Part shown: piece after piece, positions 23,801-36,396 of the stretch | How the letters are laid out: each line of letters starts with the position of its first letter | Position numbering within the stretch: position 1 is the first letter of the stretch | From: Paramecium sonneborni | Lineage: Eukaryota; Ciliophora; Oligohymenophorea; Peniculida; Parameciidae | Direction of reading: 5' to 3' | Assembly (NCBI GenBank): GCA_905182985.1 | Contig: CAJJDN010000038.1 | Coordinates: forward strand, 514,258 to 578,257 | Length of the DNA stretch: 64,000 bases | The notes under the pieces: model-generated | The model's input: the letters and a program-made list of their open reading frames with translations, nothing else | Databases searched by the model: none | What the model was told of the DNA's origin: nothing | Made by a program: the position numbers and the translations under genes

Positions 23801-26800
23801 TTTATTATGTGTCAAGTAAGTTTTATGCTGAATAAATTGTATTACCTTATTAAGACTAAGAAACATTAGGAGCATTTTTTTTCTAAAATGAAGAAGGAGG
23901 TTAAAAACTTAACGATACACTATGAGAAACTGAAGGTGGTTATAAATCATGATCTTTTGATTAATTTTAAGAAGAATCTTATGATTTTTATGATTAACTT
24001 GAAAAAGATTAATCAACTTATTAAATTATAGTTTATGGTCTTGTCAAAATTTTTTATTAGAGTAAATTTGTTTCAATAGTAAAAGTTTTTTTAAATAAAC
24101 TGTCAGAAGCTTTCTTTGGAGTTAGATTTGAATGATTTCTTTAATGATGGACTTTTTAATTAAAAAGATTACTAAATCTATTCATTTCTTATTATTCTTA
24201 AATTGATTGCTTTCTTAATTAAGGATTAATAATATTCCTTAATTATAGCCTATTTACATCAGGATCTCTCATTGAAACTTCCATAATTTAAGGTGATTAT
24301 ACATCATCATCTTCAAATAATAACAAAGGAATAGCAGGTGGTTTAGGAGGTTAAACTTAAATTGTGCTCTTTGCCCTAATTGCAAATAACACAGCATTCT
24401 CAGCAGCTTTTAACTTTTATTTGGCTGTTTCATTTCCCATCAAACCTTTAAGATTAAGGTCTATTGAATTAGTTCTTTTGTTTATTTTAATATCATATTT
24501 ATCCATAAAAAAATACAAAGGATGAAAGTAATATTATCTTTACTCTTATCTCTATTTCTAATAATATTATTAAATCATTTTTCTATTTAATTTTGCTTAT
24601 ACATTTTTTGAATAATATAATTTTACTCCAACAAGTTTTCTTTCATTACATATATTTTTCATTATCACAGATATATAATGTATTATTTATTCTAAATGAA
24701 TATCAAAGTATTAACCCTTAAATATTAAAATTTTAGTTGTTGAAGGAATTATTGGAAAATTGCATTCAACAAATTCTTTTAATAAATTTTAAAAAAATTA
24801 TAAACCTTTTTATTTCGAATATATTTTCCAATTCTTTATTGATAACATTATTGGAAGGATTATAACATGAGATTAGAATCCTTTCTCTATTTCTATTTCA
24901 CATAATAAACCAATATTCTCATCAACATTTTCATTATGAAATTTTGCTTTAAATCTCAAAAGTTTCATAATTTAATCTGCTTAATCATCACAAAAAAAGA
25001 AACATTACCCTTAAATGTACTCTTCATAAGACCATTTTTTGTCGACATTTTAAAATATTTATTCAAAATCTAATAAAGATTCTGAAGATTGTTCACTATG
25101 TTATTATTTAGTAATTATACTTTATCTAACTATTGCTTCCTGATTTTACATTTATTAATCTACTACTTGCTTAACTATTAAAAGAGTGTTCTTTTTATTT
25201 AGTTTAGAATACTGAGGGTTATAAAAAATTATCCTTTTTTGTTGTAAATTTTATTGATTCTACTGAGGATGTATTACTTCTTTAATATAATTTTAAATCC
25301 TTTGATTTACAACGAATAGCAGGAGTTTTCTCATGAAATTTATCTTCTTCTTCATAAATCTAACCTGAACTAAATTTAATTAAATTTATTTTCTCATGCT
25401 TCAATTTGTAGTCACGAGATTATTATAACTTTTATCTAAAATATCTTTAAATCTTAATTATTTTTTCTAAATTATATTCAAATTAATCTAGATCACTTTT
25501 TTTATGAGTATGATCATCTTATTTATAATATCAATAAAATACCTCCAGATGTTATCAAATTGATCGACTTTTATGATTAAGAACCGAATACTATTTCTTA
25601 AGCTTAATTTGATTTTTTAGTACTTATTTCAGATTGCAAAATCGGTTATTAAAGATTTAAAACTTTTTTTTTTACGTTTAATTCTATTGTATTTAGTTTT
25701 TTTAATATTTTTTCAATTGGCTTTTAATTACTTAATTAAGTTTATTAGGATGACTTTTTATTTTACATTGTTTAATTAACAGTAGTCATTTATAATTATT
25801 TAATTAATCTCTACTATGCTACACTACTCTTAGGTCTTTAAGTCATTAAATCTTTAAATAATTCATCTTTCTAAGTTTTTTCACTATTTAATTCTTATTT
25901 ATTTTAAGAATTATTAAGTGAAACATTTGATTTATTAGTTTTACATCGAAATTATTAACTAACATATCCTTATGGTGTTAGTCTATCTTAATTTTTACTC
26001 AAAATTGTTCGATATTAAGTTGTTTCAGTTTTTGTTCTCCCTCTAAAAATTAATATACAAAAGTTACTATAAATTATTGATGTTCAAGAAATAATAAAAT
26101 TTATTTTCTCCAGAACTAGAAGTTCTTGAATTAATTTTAACATTTATTTTGCCATCAGTAAACTTTTTAAAATCTTCTAAACTCTTTTTTGATTAATGAC
26201 TAATTTTAAGAGATGATTTCGATTAAGAATTATTCTTAACATTTTTCACCACTTACATCTATTAATTAAATAATCTCTATCTTAAATATTCTTTTGAATC
26301 GAATCGTTACTTTTACTAAGGCTTTTACTCTAATTATTAATCCATATTAAATGATTTTTCTTCACCATAAAAATCAACTTATGACACTTCTTAAAATGGC
26401 AATTTCTTTTAAAAATCTTCTTTGCTGAATTCTTCAATTTCTTTTTCAAATTATATCTCTGATTTTAGTTAGTTAATCTTCATTATAGTTTTAATTGTTT
26501 CTTTATGATTTTCTCCAAAATATTTAGTTTAATAGTAATGAATTTCATTAAAGTATGATAACTATTGATGGATTGACTTTTTTGTAGATGATTATAACTA
26601 AAGCATCTCGGCTAGCATATATATTTATTTAAGTTCTGCTTTATTTTTGAGATCATGCTTAATAAGTAAAATGCATTCATTTGCAGCATAAAAAGTTCTT
26701 TCTTAATTTTATAATTTTTTCCAAATAATAGCTAAATGATAATAAAGATATTGAATTTCTATTGTTAAAGCCCATTCAAGTGATTTATTAAATGATTTGG

Positions 26801-27169
26801 TTATATTCTCAGTTTATATTAATACATTTAATCCTTGATGTATCTATCCCTTAATCTCTAATGCTTTACATAATTTTATTGCAGTAACTATCAATAACCT
26901 CCAGTATTAAAATTAAATTCTTAATAATTTTGGTGGTTTTTCTGGTAATAACATTTTATAAGCTAAAATAATAATTGCTTATCAATATTACCTTAATTTA
27001 GAATAGCAATAGCTTTTTAATTTGGTTATGATTCTGCATAATCACTAAGCATTTTACTATATTATAATAATAATTTTAGGCTTTCCTTACTTTAAGAACC
27101 ATTATTTTCCAATGAACTTTCTAATTAACATTTCAATTAAAGAATCGTGAATTCTGTTATCTCATTCAT
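20829..27169 (-). CDS. Giant TPR-like/IQ-motif protein, 2,078 residues
   Basis: One gene of 2,079 codons. The four introns (29, 25, 25 and 25 nt) subtract to an exact multiple of three, strong internal evidence. The first ~330 residues are helical repeats of TPR type (LKLLLQYSKMLSDYAESQPN; WALTIEIQYLYYHLAIIWKK). A Gln/Ser/Lys-rich linker follows. Near residue 550 is an IQ motif (KIIKIQRYFRQKL) that could bind calmodulin. The next part has a beta-rich region (SHVIILPIMLSIKNWKIYSK), a disordered stretch, then about 800 residues ending FQKNLQINQRSIGPNIFKIL with no recognised domain. An internal ATG at 24506 opens an intron-free 1,225-codon frame and could mimic a separate gene, but the frame upstream is continuous after splicing. 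Length, TPR and IQ suggest a cytoskeletal or basal-body scaffold; this is inference. Confidence 0.75.
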
Positions 27170-27220
27170 TTTTATAAAATTATTATTTATAAAACAATAA
27201 GGTCGATATTCAGTAAATTT

Positions 27221-28294
27221 AAATAAACTATAAGAATGATAATCTCATATTTTATATAAGGAAGTCTTAAGAGAGGGTGAAAAAATTACAAAGTATTTCT
27301 TAGAATTTCTTTAATTTATTTAATAACTTTTATTCTTAATTAAGAAATAAGAACATTTCAGATAATTAAATTAATTATTTTAATCACTACATATTTCCTA
27401 CCATTAATCAGTAAAATATTATTGTAAGTAATGGATGATTATTAGATGTTTAAAATTAAGAAAGAATTAAAATGGTAGATTCAAAATGAAGTAAATATAA
27501 TAAATAATAACTAATTCAGTTTAGAAAATAGAGTAAAGAATCAGTATTATAAAATTTAACAATGAAGGCTTTACCTGAAAATTTTGAAGGTCTAAATTAT
27601 TTTAAGATCTAATAAAAGTTCAAACAATATTAACTAAATAATTAAGTTTTTAAAATTAAAGTATTTTTTATCTCTATTAGTTAAAACAAGTGTTTTATCT
27701 TTTTTTCAATCTCAGCGTAATTTTTTAACTTTATTAATTGCTATTTGATAAGCTAACGAATTTATAAACTGGCTCATTCGTGAAACTGTAAATATATCAA
27801 TGCTAACACTTGTAAAATAGAATTGGAAATTCAGCAAGCTAATTTTGAGTGAAGACTAAAATAATTCTAAATACTAAAAGAAATAAATTAGTTCTATTTT
27901 ATTCTAACATTCATTCAAAAAATTGAAGTCTAACAACTAAATAATTAATTCTTATAAAATTAATAGAGAGAAAAAACTATATTAAAAAAAAATGTAGCAT
28001 AGAATTTATAGATATAAAAGAATTAAATAGTAGAGTTTCTGATTTACAAAAAAAATTGATAAATTAAAGGATACTTCAAATTATAAAGAAATACTTCAAC
28101 TACTATCAAATAATATGAGAATTCGAAGAATTAAAAATTGAATATTTAATTAAAGTATTAATAGTTTTTAAACTAGCCAAAAAAATTGGATTAGTGCAAA
28201 TAAAAAATCTTGATCAAAGTCTATCATAAAACAATAGATTTTAGGATAAAATAAATAGATTATTAATTCTCTTAAAAAAAGAATGCAATTTGAT
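27221..28294. repeat. First copy of a 1,074-bp direct repeat (contig-end duplicate)
   Basis: Matches 28296-29369, separated by one n at 28295. It contains the 5' part of the coiled-coil gene (ATG at 27431). Same signature as the repeat at 8.4-10.9 kb, so most likely an unmerged contig overlap. Confidence 0.93.
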
Positions 28295-28295
28295 N

Positions 28296-29369
28296 AAATA
28301 AACTATAAGAATGATAATCTCATATTTTATATAAGGAAGTCTTAAGAGAGGGTGAAAAAATTACAAAGTATTTCTTAGAATTTCTTTAATTTATTTAATA
28401 ACTTTTATTCTTAATTAAGAAATAAGAACATTTCAGATAATTAAATTAATTATTTTAATCACTACATATTTCCTACCATTAATCAGTAAAATATTATTGT
28501 AAGTAATGGATGATTATTAGATGTTTAAAATTAAGAAAGAATTAAAATGGTAGATTCAAAATGAAGTAAATATAATAAATAATAACTAATTCAGTTTAGA
28601 AAATAGAGTAAAGAATCAGTATTATAAAATTTAACAATGAAGGCTTTACCTGAAAATTTTGAAGGTCTAAATTATTTTAAGATCTAATAAAAGTTCAAAC
28701 AATATTAACTAAATAATTAAGTTTTTAAAATTAAAGTATTTTTTATCTCTATTAGTTAAAACAAGTGTTTTATCTTTTTTTCAATCTCAGCGTAATTTTT
28801 TAACTTTATTAATTGCTATTTGATAAGCTAACGAATTTATAAACTGGCTCATTCGTGAAACTGTAAATATATCAATGCTAACACTTGTAAAATAGAATTG
28901 GAAATTCAGCAAGCTAATTTTGAGTGAAGACTAAAATAATTCTAAATACTAAAAGAAATAAATTAGTTCTATTTTATTCTAACATTCATTCAAAAAATTG
29001 AAGTCTAACAACTAAATAATTAATTCTTATAAAATTAATAGAGAGAAAAAACTATATTAAAAAAAAATGTAGCATAGAATTTATAGATATAAAAGAATTA
29101 AATAGTAGAGTTTCTGATTTACAAAAAAAATTGATAAATTAAAGGATACTTCAAATTATAAAGAAATACTTCAACTACTATCAAATAATATGAGAATTCG
29201 AAGAATTAAAAATTGAATATTTAATTAAAGTATTAATAGTTTTTAAACTAGCCAAAAAAATTGGATTAGTGCAAATAAAAAATCTTGATCAAAGTCTATC
29301 ATAAAACAATAGATTTTAGGATAAAATAAATAGATTATTAATTCTCTTAAAAAAAGAATGCAATTTGAT
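28296..29369. repeat. Second copy of the 1,074-bp direct repeat
   Basis: The copy that continues into the rest of the coiled-coil gene. See 27221-28294. Confidence 0.93.
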
Positions 29370-30256
29370 AAGATTAAATAATTGAATAATTAAAAACTTA
29401 AAAATAATATTGAAGAAAATAATTGTTAGAATGTTAATTCATAATTCGCAGAAAGTTAGAAATCTAAGCTAATGTAAAAATAAAAGATTGATTCCTTTTT
29501 TCAAAGCCTTCAGATGAATAAGGAAGAAATTGTAAGACTTTATTATTTTTTAAAGAGTATAATTTACAGATTTAAAAACTAAATTAAGGGCTAAAAGAGA
29601 AAGAAAGTGAGTTAAAAAAAAATTATATTTTTAAAAATTAAGAAATGATATAAATGAAGAATTAAACACAGACAAGAAAATGTAAGACTAAAATGACTTT
29701 AGTAAATCTTTAATTTGATTTTATTAATAAAACAAGATTTTATAAGAGTAGAATATATGAAATGGGTATTTGATAATTCAAGATTAAAAAATGAAGATTT
29801 TAGAATGAAAATTAATATAAAAATCAAATTATTTTGAGCTTAAGATCAGAAATAAATAACTGCGAATCTAACATCAAACATTTTAATAATTTATAGAAAT
29901 AATGGATTTTAATTTAAAAGAATTAAATAGAAATATTGAAGTTAAGTAAAAATTTATAAGGATTAAACAGAAATATCAAAGAAAAAAAAATAAAAGAATT
30001 AATTATGAAATAGTATTTTAAAATAAATGAAAAGTTTATAATTTTTTAAGTCATTAATAGAAATGAAGTAAAAAGGTTTGATTAATTGAAGGTATAAAGG
30101 ATCTTTATGTATTTACAATTCTAAGAGAAATTCAGTATTATTTTTTATTATCTAATCAAAAAAATACTTATAAATTTTTGTGCCTTTAAAAAATATCAAA
30201 TATGCTGTGGCTTGATGGCAAAAGAAACTCTATCAAAATTTTGTACATAAATATGA
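28506..30256 (+). CDS. Coiled-coil protein, exon structure only partly resolved
   Basis: Starts MDDYQMFKIKKELKWQIQNE; a 29-nt intron (GTAAAT...TTCAG) follows. Later segments are typical coiled coil: IINSLKKRMQFDKIKQLNNQ, LNQGLKEKESELKKNY and LRSEINNCESNIKHFNNLQK. The final frame ends ETLSKFCTQI at TGA 30254-30256. Several small introns are needed between these blocks, and I could not place all of them without leaving a TGA, so parts may be non-genic or the gene may be degenerating. No domain beyond coiled coil. The 5' part is repeated at 27431-28294. Confidence 0.5.
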
Positions 30257-30348
30257 ATTTTTAAGTAGTAAAATGATATGATTTAGTATTTTTATAATAA
30301 TAATTTATCATTTACAACTTTTTTAAACATATAATAAATTAATATAAT

Positions 30349-32145
30349 ATGAGTGAAGCTTCGTCTCCAATAAGAGAAGGCTCATATAAACTAAGAACCC
30401 ATTCTAATTGCAATTTTATGTTCTCTCGTTCATTGATACAGCCTTATTCTGAAGTATATAAATTTAATATTGCAAGCGTCTCTAATTTTAATGTGATAAC
30501 GCAATGTTGTTGAAATGTGAAGACCTTTATTAATCCATTCCATTAATAGGTTTACTATCTAAACCACATTGCAAATTATCTGATGGGATGGTATTAAAAG
30601 AAAATTTTATGTTTAGATAATTTACTATTAAGTAAAGAAGTATAGTTTTTTTTAAGAAATATTTAATTCAAACAGATTGAAGAATGATATGGAGTAAATT
30701 TATCACGTAAATTAAAACATTTAAATTAGTTGTGTACAAAACTTTAATTAGAAATTTTTAAGCAAGGAATGGTAATTTTAAGAGAGGGTGCAATTTCAAA
30801 TGATAAAATGTACTTAATAATTGAAGGAAGGGTGCTTATATTTAAATAACAAAATTCAATAAAAAGACAATTATTAAAAGTGTAAAAGACAGTACAAAAC
30901 ACTGAATTATAGTTTGAAATTTTATAGAACTTCATCTAAATCTATGGAAATTTAATAAATGATTTAAATCCAGGAAATTATTTTGGAGAAAAAGCATTAA
31001 TGGAAAATAATAAAGATGCTTAAAGAACAGCTACTTGTATAGCTGACACGGATACTTATTTAATATCATTAAATAGAAATGAATTTTTTGAAGTCTTGGG
31101 ATCATTTAAAAAAGATGCTGAATTTAAAAGAGAGGTTTTTTAATCTGTAATTCCATATTTTGATAAAATTACATCAACTTTGATGGTAGAAAGTCTAATG
31201 TACAGTTTTTATGAAGAAATTAAATCAAGAGATGAAACAGTTACTTAAGAAGGAGATTAAGCTAGTAATCTTTACATTTTGTATGAAGGAGAAGTTGCAA
31301 TAATGAAAAAACATGAAAATCACTAAATGTTATTATGCAGTTTACATAATTAATAAGTTATAGGAGAGGAATCACTATTTTAAGATAAATATTATTATAC
31401 AGTAGTTGTTCATAGTTAGGAAGCAAAATTTTTTAAGATTAGTGCTTAATCATTTTTATTAAAAGGATCATCATAATGTGTGAAAGGATTGAAGAACATG
31501 ATGGAAAAGAAATAATTAGCTAGAACTTAACTATTTGAAACAATAATTAAAAAGAGTATTGAGCATAGGGAGACCACTAAGAAATTAATCAGAGATAGGA
31601 ATTAAAGTAATTAGGAAGAAAATTGTAAAAAGTAGTATTATGGAATAACTAATCGATTTTAAGTGAAATAAGAGACAATGATTAACAAAGGAAACATGTC
31701 AAGCAATTAAACTAATTAAAGTGTGAATGCTTAAAATAGTATAAAGCAAATTCCAAAGTGTTTAGAAGATTACGCTTTGTTTTAGGTGAAATTTGAAGAA
31801 AATAAGTAAAAAAGAAATTGTTTTAAACAATCAATATAATATTAATAACTATAATAAAAGTTGGGAATAAATTAAAAGACTGAGGGTAGTTCTCCAACAA
31901 AATATGATGTAGAACAGAATAAGGATTTCTCATCTAGAACTGATTCAATCTATACGATGAATAATAAAAATTCTTTAAGTTCTAGAACTAAAAGTAGTTT
32001 AATACAAAACTTTCTTTAGTTTAACACTGTAGATGTGATGAAAAAGAAGTTAACAAATTAAAAGAAAAACTATCTAATTAAGTCTATGAAACAAATGAAA
32101 GATTTGTAATTAATAAAAATAAGATGTTAAACTCTTGAATAATGA
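30349..32145 (+). CDS. Cyclic-nucleotide-binding protein without a kinase domain
   Basis: Two cNMP-binding modules: LEIFKQGMVILREGAISNDK, YLIIEGRVLIF, then NPGNYFGEKALMENNKDAQR-TATCIAD (GEKA followed by R-T-A, the phosphate-binding cassette), and a second weaker one, SRDETVTQEGDQASNLYILY with VIGEESLFQD. No kinase follows; the last ~220 residues are Gln/Lys-rich with KSIEHRETTKKLIRDRNQ helices. Introns of 23 nt after PYSE and 23 nt before LCTKLQLE restore frame. A third, only 17 nt (30640-30656), is needed between them and is unusually short. It resembles a PKG/PKA regulatory region used as a stand-alone sensor. Its stop is 7 bp from the stop of the convergent 50-residue gene. Confidence 0.8.
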
Positions 32146-32152
32146 TTTACTA

Positions 32153-32305
32153 TCACAAATTATATTTCAATTTCAAATATTCATATTTCTATAATTGTAA
32201 TTTCAACGTCTCTATATCTTCTTTATCTAACATGGGCACCAAGGATTTGGATTTCTCGATTGGTTTAGATTTTTCTTGATCTTTAATCTCCTTTTTGTTT
32301 TCCAT
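32153..32305 (-). CDS. Small Lys/Glu-rich protein, 50 residues
   Basis: Begins MENKKEIKDQEKSKPIEKSK and ends KLQLQKYEYLKLKYNL. Highly charged, then a short amphipathic helix. It has no intron and no recognised domain. It is squeezed between the convergent cNMP-binding gene (7 bp) and a divergent start 17 bp away. The tight fit and coding-like composition argue that it is real, but 50 codons without a TGA is not rare by chance. Confidence 0.45.
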
Positions 32306-32322
32306 AAATTAATATAATTATA

Positions 32323-33405
32323 ATGAGCCTTATTTTAAAGAATAATGTAGCCTTTCCTATCTTTAAACATTAAGAAACCTTGACCTTTCATCGTAGAGAA
32401 CAACCAAGTAGAACAACAAATCGATTTCATACTGTTGCCCCAGTAAGACACTTAGTTTCTTAATAAACCAGACCGATAAATTTGACCCATTAAGGAGAAT
32501 AAGCTTTTGAGAGAAACCATAAAGATAAATTAAAAACCACCTTGACTCCTAGACCAACTCAGAAAAAAGATACAAGTTTATAAGGTTACTTAGAACATTT
32601 GAATTCTGTGAGAACATTTCGGTCTCCTTTAGTTGGTGATGCAACAATCAAAAAAATTAAAGAGGAAGTCGAGCTATTTCAAACTGAGAGTCAAACTACA
32701 TTATAAAGATTCAAATCTTTAAAAGAACAAGGTGACAAACGCAAAAAGATAAGTTTGCTGGAAACAGTACGTAATCCCTTAGCTTAATAATATAAAAAAT
32801 TTACAGAATAACTTTATACTCTAACTCATAATCTACATTTATTGAAGGTAAAATTTCATTTTTATATTAGGATTATTTAAACAACTCAAGAAAACTGTTT
32901 CAAGTTGTAAAAAACCTTATTGGAATAAAGAAAAATCTTTATAGAATTCTAATTAATCCTTAGAATGAAGAGTTATATGAATTTTCAGAAATTTCTCGAC
33001 TTTGTTGTATTAGGGATGTTCAATTTATCAATGGGGAATAAAGAGCAATTGAAAAATTTGATTTGTCCTTGATGGATGATTTAATTTATATGACAGATTC
33101 AATAAAACAGTTGTTACAATAAAATTAATTGAAAGCTATCGAAAGAATGCGTGATAATGTACTCTTATTTATATTGAAAAAAGATTAAAGTTGAATAGAT
33201 TGAGATTAATAAACTAAGAGGTTAATTAGGAATGAGAGAGGAAAATCATTAACTTTCAATAGGATCTACAGCTATGAAAAGATTCAAACCTCATTTGGAA
33301 TTGGAAAATATTGAATCTAGATTAGGATTGCTAAATTAAATACCTAAGTAAGCAAGATGGACATCTTAATTACTTTGTGATATTGTAGATAGATTAAATG
33401 AATGA
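32323..33405 (+). CDS. Coiled-coil-containing hypothetical protein
   Basis: About 344 residues. A basic N-terminus (SLILKNNVAFPIFKHQETLT; REQPSRTTNRFHTVAPVRHL) is followed by helical segments (TIKKIKEEVELFQTESQTTL; QIEINKLRGQLGMREENHQL) and the end SRLGLLNQIPKQARWTSQLL. Introns at 32848-32870 (23 nt) and 33159-33183 (25 nt) restore frame. No family is recognised. The layout (basic tail plus coiled coil) is common in ciliary or basal-body proteins, but that is only a guess. The start is 17 bp from the divergent 50-residue gene. Confidence 0.68.
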
Positions 33406-33528
33406 TTATAATTATTAATATTTATAGATTGCCATTTTCATATTCCCTAAAGTTAGACCCCTAGTAACTTACAATTGATCAATTCTTGAATGTTTAAAAT
33501 AATATATTGAGTTATTATTATATTTTTC

Positions 33529-34059
33529 ATGAATTTGCAATTGTAGTTAGAATTAAAGTTAAAAGACTTTGAATATAGAAAATTGTATTAACAATTAAAT
33601 ATCATGAAAACAATTGCAGAAGAAAAAACTAATAAGTTTGATTTTATCAAGCAATAATTAGCTGAAACTTTTAGTGCTTTAATTAAATATGTGCAATTAG
33701 AACTATAAAAATTAAAAAAAGAATTACTTGGTTTGATTTCTACCTAGAAAGAAGAAATAATTTAATTTTAGAATGATATGATTTCTCAGTAATACATTTA
33801 AGAATTAGAATTGTTAAATAAGTAATATTATGAAGAGAAAGAGCAATTTAAAATAAGGATAGATAAATTGAATTAATAGTTGATAGAATCTGAAAAAAAT
33901 GAAGTTTATTTGATGATGCTCAATTCTAAGTATATTAAAGAGAATGAGTAATTAAGTCAACAATTGCTTTCTAAAAGTCGATAAATGAGTTAAACAGAAC
34001 AAAATTTCTATCCAAATAAAACAGGATTCATATCAAAATTTTTAAATAAATATACATGA
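33529..34059 (+). CDS. Coiled-coil protein, 176 residues (or 3' exon of the preceding gene)
   Basis: An uninterrupted frame from MNLQLQLELKLKDFEYRKLY to a FYPNKTGFISKFLNKYT end, almost entirely heptad-like (LELLNKQYYEEKEQFKIRID; KLNQQLIESEKNEVYLMML). It could be an independent gene or a downstream exon block of 32323-33405, since the 120-bp interval holds another open frame, but I found no intron joining them cleanly. Its stop is 16 bp from that of the convergent methyltransferase. Confidence 0.6.
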
Positions 34060-34075
34060 GTATATATATAAAAAA

Positions 34076-34774
34076 TCACTTAGTACACATATATATATAA
34101 TGATGCTCAATATCATTGAATTATTCTATTTTTATTTTTTCAATTTGAATAATTTAAATTTTGAACATCTTTAAATATATAGTTCTGATATCTGGATGCC
34201 CATAAGATACAATCATAAAAGTACCATTAGGTTTCAAGATTCTGTAGCACTCACTTAAATATTTAGAGACTCTCTCAAAAAATGAAGTTCCACTCATCAA
34301 ACTATCCAAAAGGCATTTATCAATAATAAAGTCAAATTCTTCATCTTCAAAATCAATTTTATTTGTTACATCCATTAAATAATAGGGAATTGTTTATTAT
34401 TGTTTTTACCTGATTAAAATATCACTGAAATCAATGCATCGAATATTTTTTATACCATCTAATTACATATAATCTTATAATTGAGAATTCCCACAACCAA
34501 CATATAATATTTAACTGATATCAAATCTACCAAATAAACAATTATGAATAAATGGTTAAAGTTTAGAATAGCTTTATAGCCATTCAAAGCATTTTTCCTT
34601 TTATAAAGAGTATCTATTATTCCAATAATCTACACTTGAATAATCAGGATATTCAGTAGATAAGTTTAATTCTTTAAACATTTGTTAAATGATAGAGTTA
34701 TTTTGAGATAGTTATTCAACTCCTTCAATAATATCTGAATTGTTTAATATATTAGATGTCTATTGTGAATTCAT
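34076..34774 (-). CDS. METTL13/EEF1AKMT4-like SAM-dependent methyltransferase
   Basis: An intron-free frame of 233 codons. The N-terminal signature SVDYWNNRYSLQKEKCFEWL matches the 'YW..RY....F.WL..Y' entrance of METTL13-type enzymes, which methylate lysines of elongation factor eEF1A. Motif I (SAM binding) is ILYVGCGNSQLQDYM. The acidic post-I residue lies in IRCIDFSD. DFIIDKCLLDSLM is the family's 'fD.viDKgtLDal' motif, followed by YLSECYRILKPNGTFMIVSY. So the catalytic fold is complete. The C-terminus continues past GHPDIRTIYLKMFKI to TGA 34076-34078. The substrate is inferred from family resemblance. Confidence 0.88.
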
Positions 34775-34793
34775 ATTTAAAATATTTTATATA

Positions 34794-35701
34794 TCAAAAC
34801 CTATACCCTGGAAGACTTGTTGTAGGAAGAGTGGGTGCATTACCAAATAAGGTCTATGGATTTTCACTTTTCTAATAAGTCTCCTACAATTGTTAAGCTT
34901 ATTCACACTAGAATTCAAATATTTATCTTTAATATCCTTCAACAATTCTAAATCCTTCCTAAGCACTTTCATAAAGAATATCTTAATAATGTTTCTTTTC
35001 ATCTGATGGTACATTTGGTCTATTAATGATATCACTAATTGTTGAACTGCAACCTGGAAAGTTGTTTGCATTTAATAATTCATGAGCTGTGTTTAATTTC
35101 AATCTCAATTCAGATTATGTATAATCCATCTTATCTAGATGATTGAGAACGAATTTTAGTTATTGAGCTACTATCAATTTTTAGAATTCCATTTGAAGTG
35201 CTAACTAAAAATTAAGAGATGAAAAATACCTCCACTTATTCTTAATTAATATTCAATCCTGGAATAGAGTGACTATTTAACAAATAATGACTCTTAATAA
35301 GAGAGACATAGTTTGAAATTAAGACTTATGTTGTTACATTTCTAACCTTATCAAATGGTATCATTTCTTCAGGAGAATGTGCATAATGACACATTTCTTA
35401 ATATCTACATGTATTATTGCTGGCATATTTGCATAATGTGGTTTTATAATTATGAATTCCCAAACTACCAGAAAAATAAACTTAAAGTAATTTAGGATCT
35501 TGTAAATTTTGACTTGGTAATTAGGGTAATGGCTAAAATTAATCCATTCAATTATAATACATCATTAGGATTACGCAATTCTCTTTCTCCATGAGCAAAA
35601 TGACATCTAGATCCAATACTACAGTTTCCTGTTGTTGTCCAATGCTTACAGAGTGAAGTCTTATATTTGGGATTCATTTGGGGGGGAACCATCATAGCCA
35701 T
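34794..35701 (-). CDS. Tandem CCCH zinc-finger RNA-binding protein
   Basis: Two CCCH fingers. The first, LCKHWTTTGNCSIGSRCHFA-H, is C-x8-C-x5-C-x3-H; the second, LCKYASNNTCRYQEMCHYAH, is C-x7-C-x5-C-x3-H. Each follows a (Y)KT-(S/T)-LCK lead, as in TIS11/ZFP36-like proteins, which bind AU-rich RNA. A 28-nt intron (GTATTA...TTTAG) between the fingers and a 25-nt intron (GTATTT...TTTAG) later restore frame. The C-terminal half is helical and Gln-rich (SAQEGFRIVEGYQRQIFEFQ) and ends NAPTLPTTSLPGYRF. The start is MAMMVPPQMNPKYKTS at 35701. It is 19 bp downstream of the methyltransferase start on the same strand. Confidence 0.88.
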
Positions 35702-36396
35702 CTTTTATTAATTTATTTTATATAATCAACTTTTATCAGAATATATTCATTTTATTTTGTTTTATGCACTCTAAAAAATATCTATATTTCAATATTCCAA
35801 CCTCAAAATTAATATAGAAGAGCTGAAAGAAAATTTTATGTGATTTTAATTACTTTTATAAATATTTTAATTATGAGAATTTTAAAAGAAAGGCTTTTTC
35901 GTTTAATTAACTATCATAATAACAATCAAAATGTAGTTTTTATTGACAAAAATCCAGAAACTGTTAAAAATACAATAAATTGCAAAAATCAACAAATTAA
36001 TAATCATTATAATCATGCTTATTCAAACTCTAGCTTATTTCAATTAATCATAAAAATTGAGCATTTTAGAAATTCAAGATTATATATAGCTAAATTAAAA
36101 CTTTTCCACTGAATTCTTAAAAAGTTTCACTCAAAATTTATTTATAAATCCTTTTGATCAATACAAATATGAAATCTTATATAATACTGTTTAGTACTCT
36201 TAGAATGATTCATATTAAAAAAATTAAAGTAGATAGAAGGAGAAAAAAGCTATAACTTCATTCCTAGAGTAATTCTCGTAATGTAAAAAATATTTTGATA
36301 AAAGAAAAATTGAAATTTCATATGCAATTTTTTAATTATAAATAAATGTGATTATTAAGATCTCTTAATACTGTTTAATAAATTATTATTATAAAT
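35702..36396. other. Divergent intergenic region with a weak ORF
   Basis: Between the CCCH gene (-) and the cysteine-rich giant (+). A 90-codon frame at 35840-36112 has no TAA/TAG glutamines, unlike genuine genes nearby, and no recognisable domain; I do not call it a gene. Confidence 0.5.

Noticed and set aside
35840..36112. 90-codon ORF open even in the standard code
   Set aside because: It has no TAA/TAG glutamine codons although neighbouring genes use them heavily, no recognised domain, and lies in AT-rich divergent intergenic DNA. Kept only as a note.
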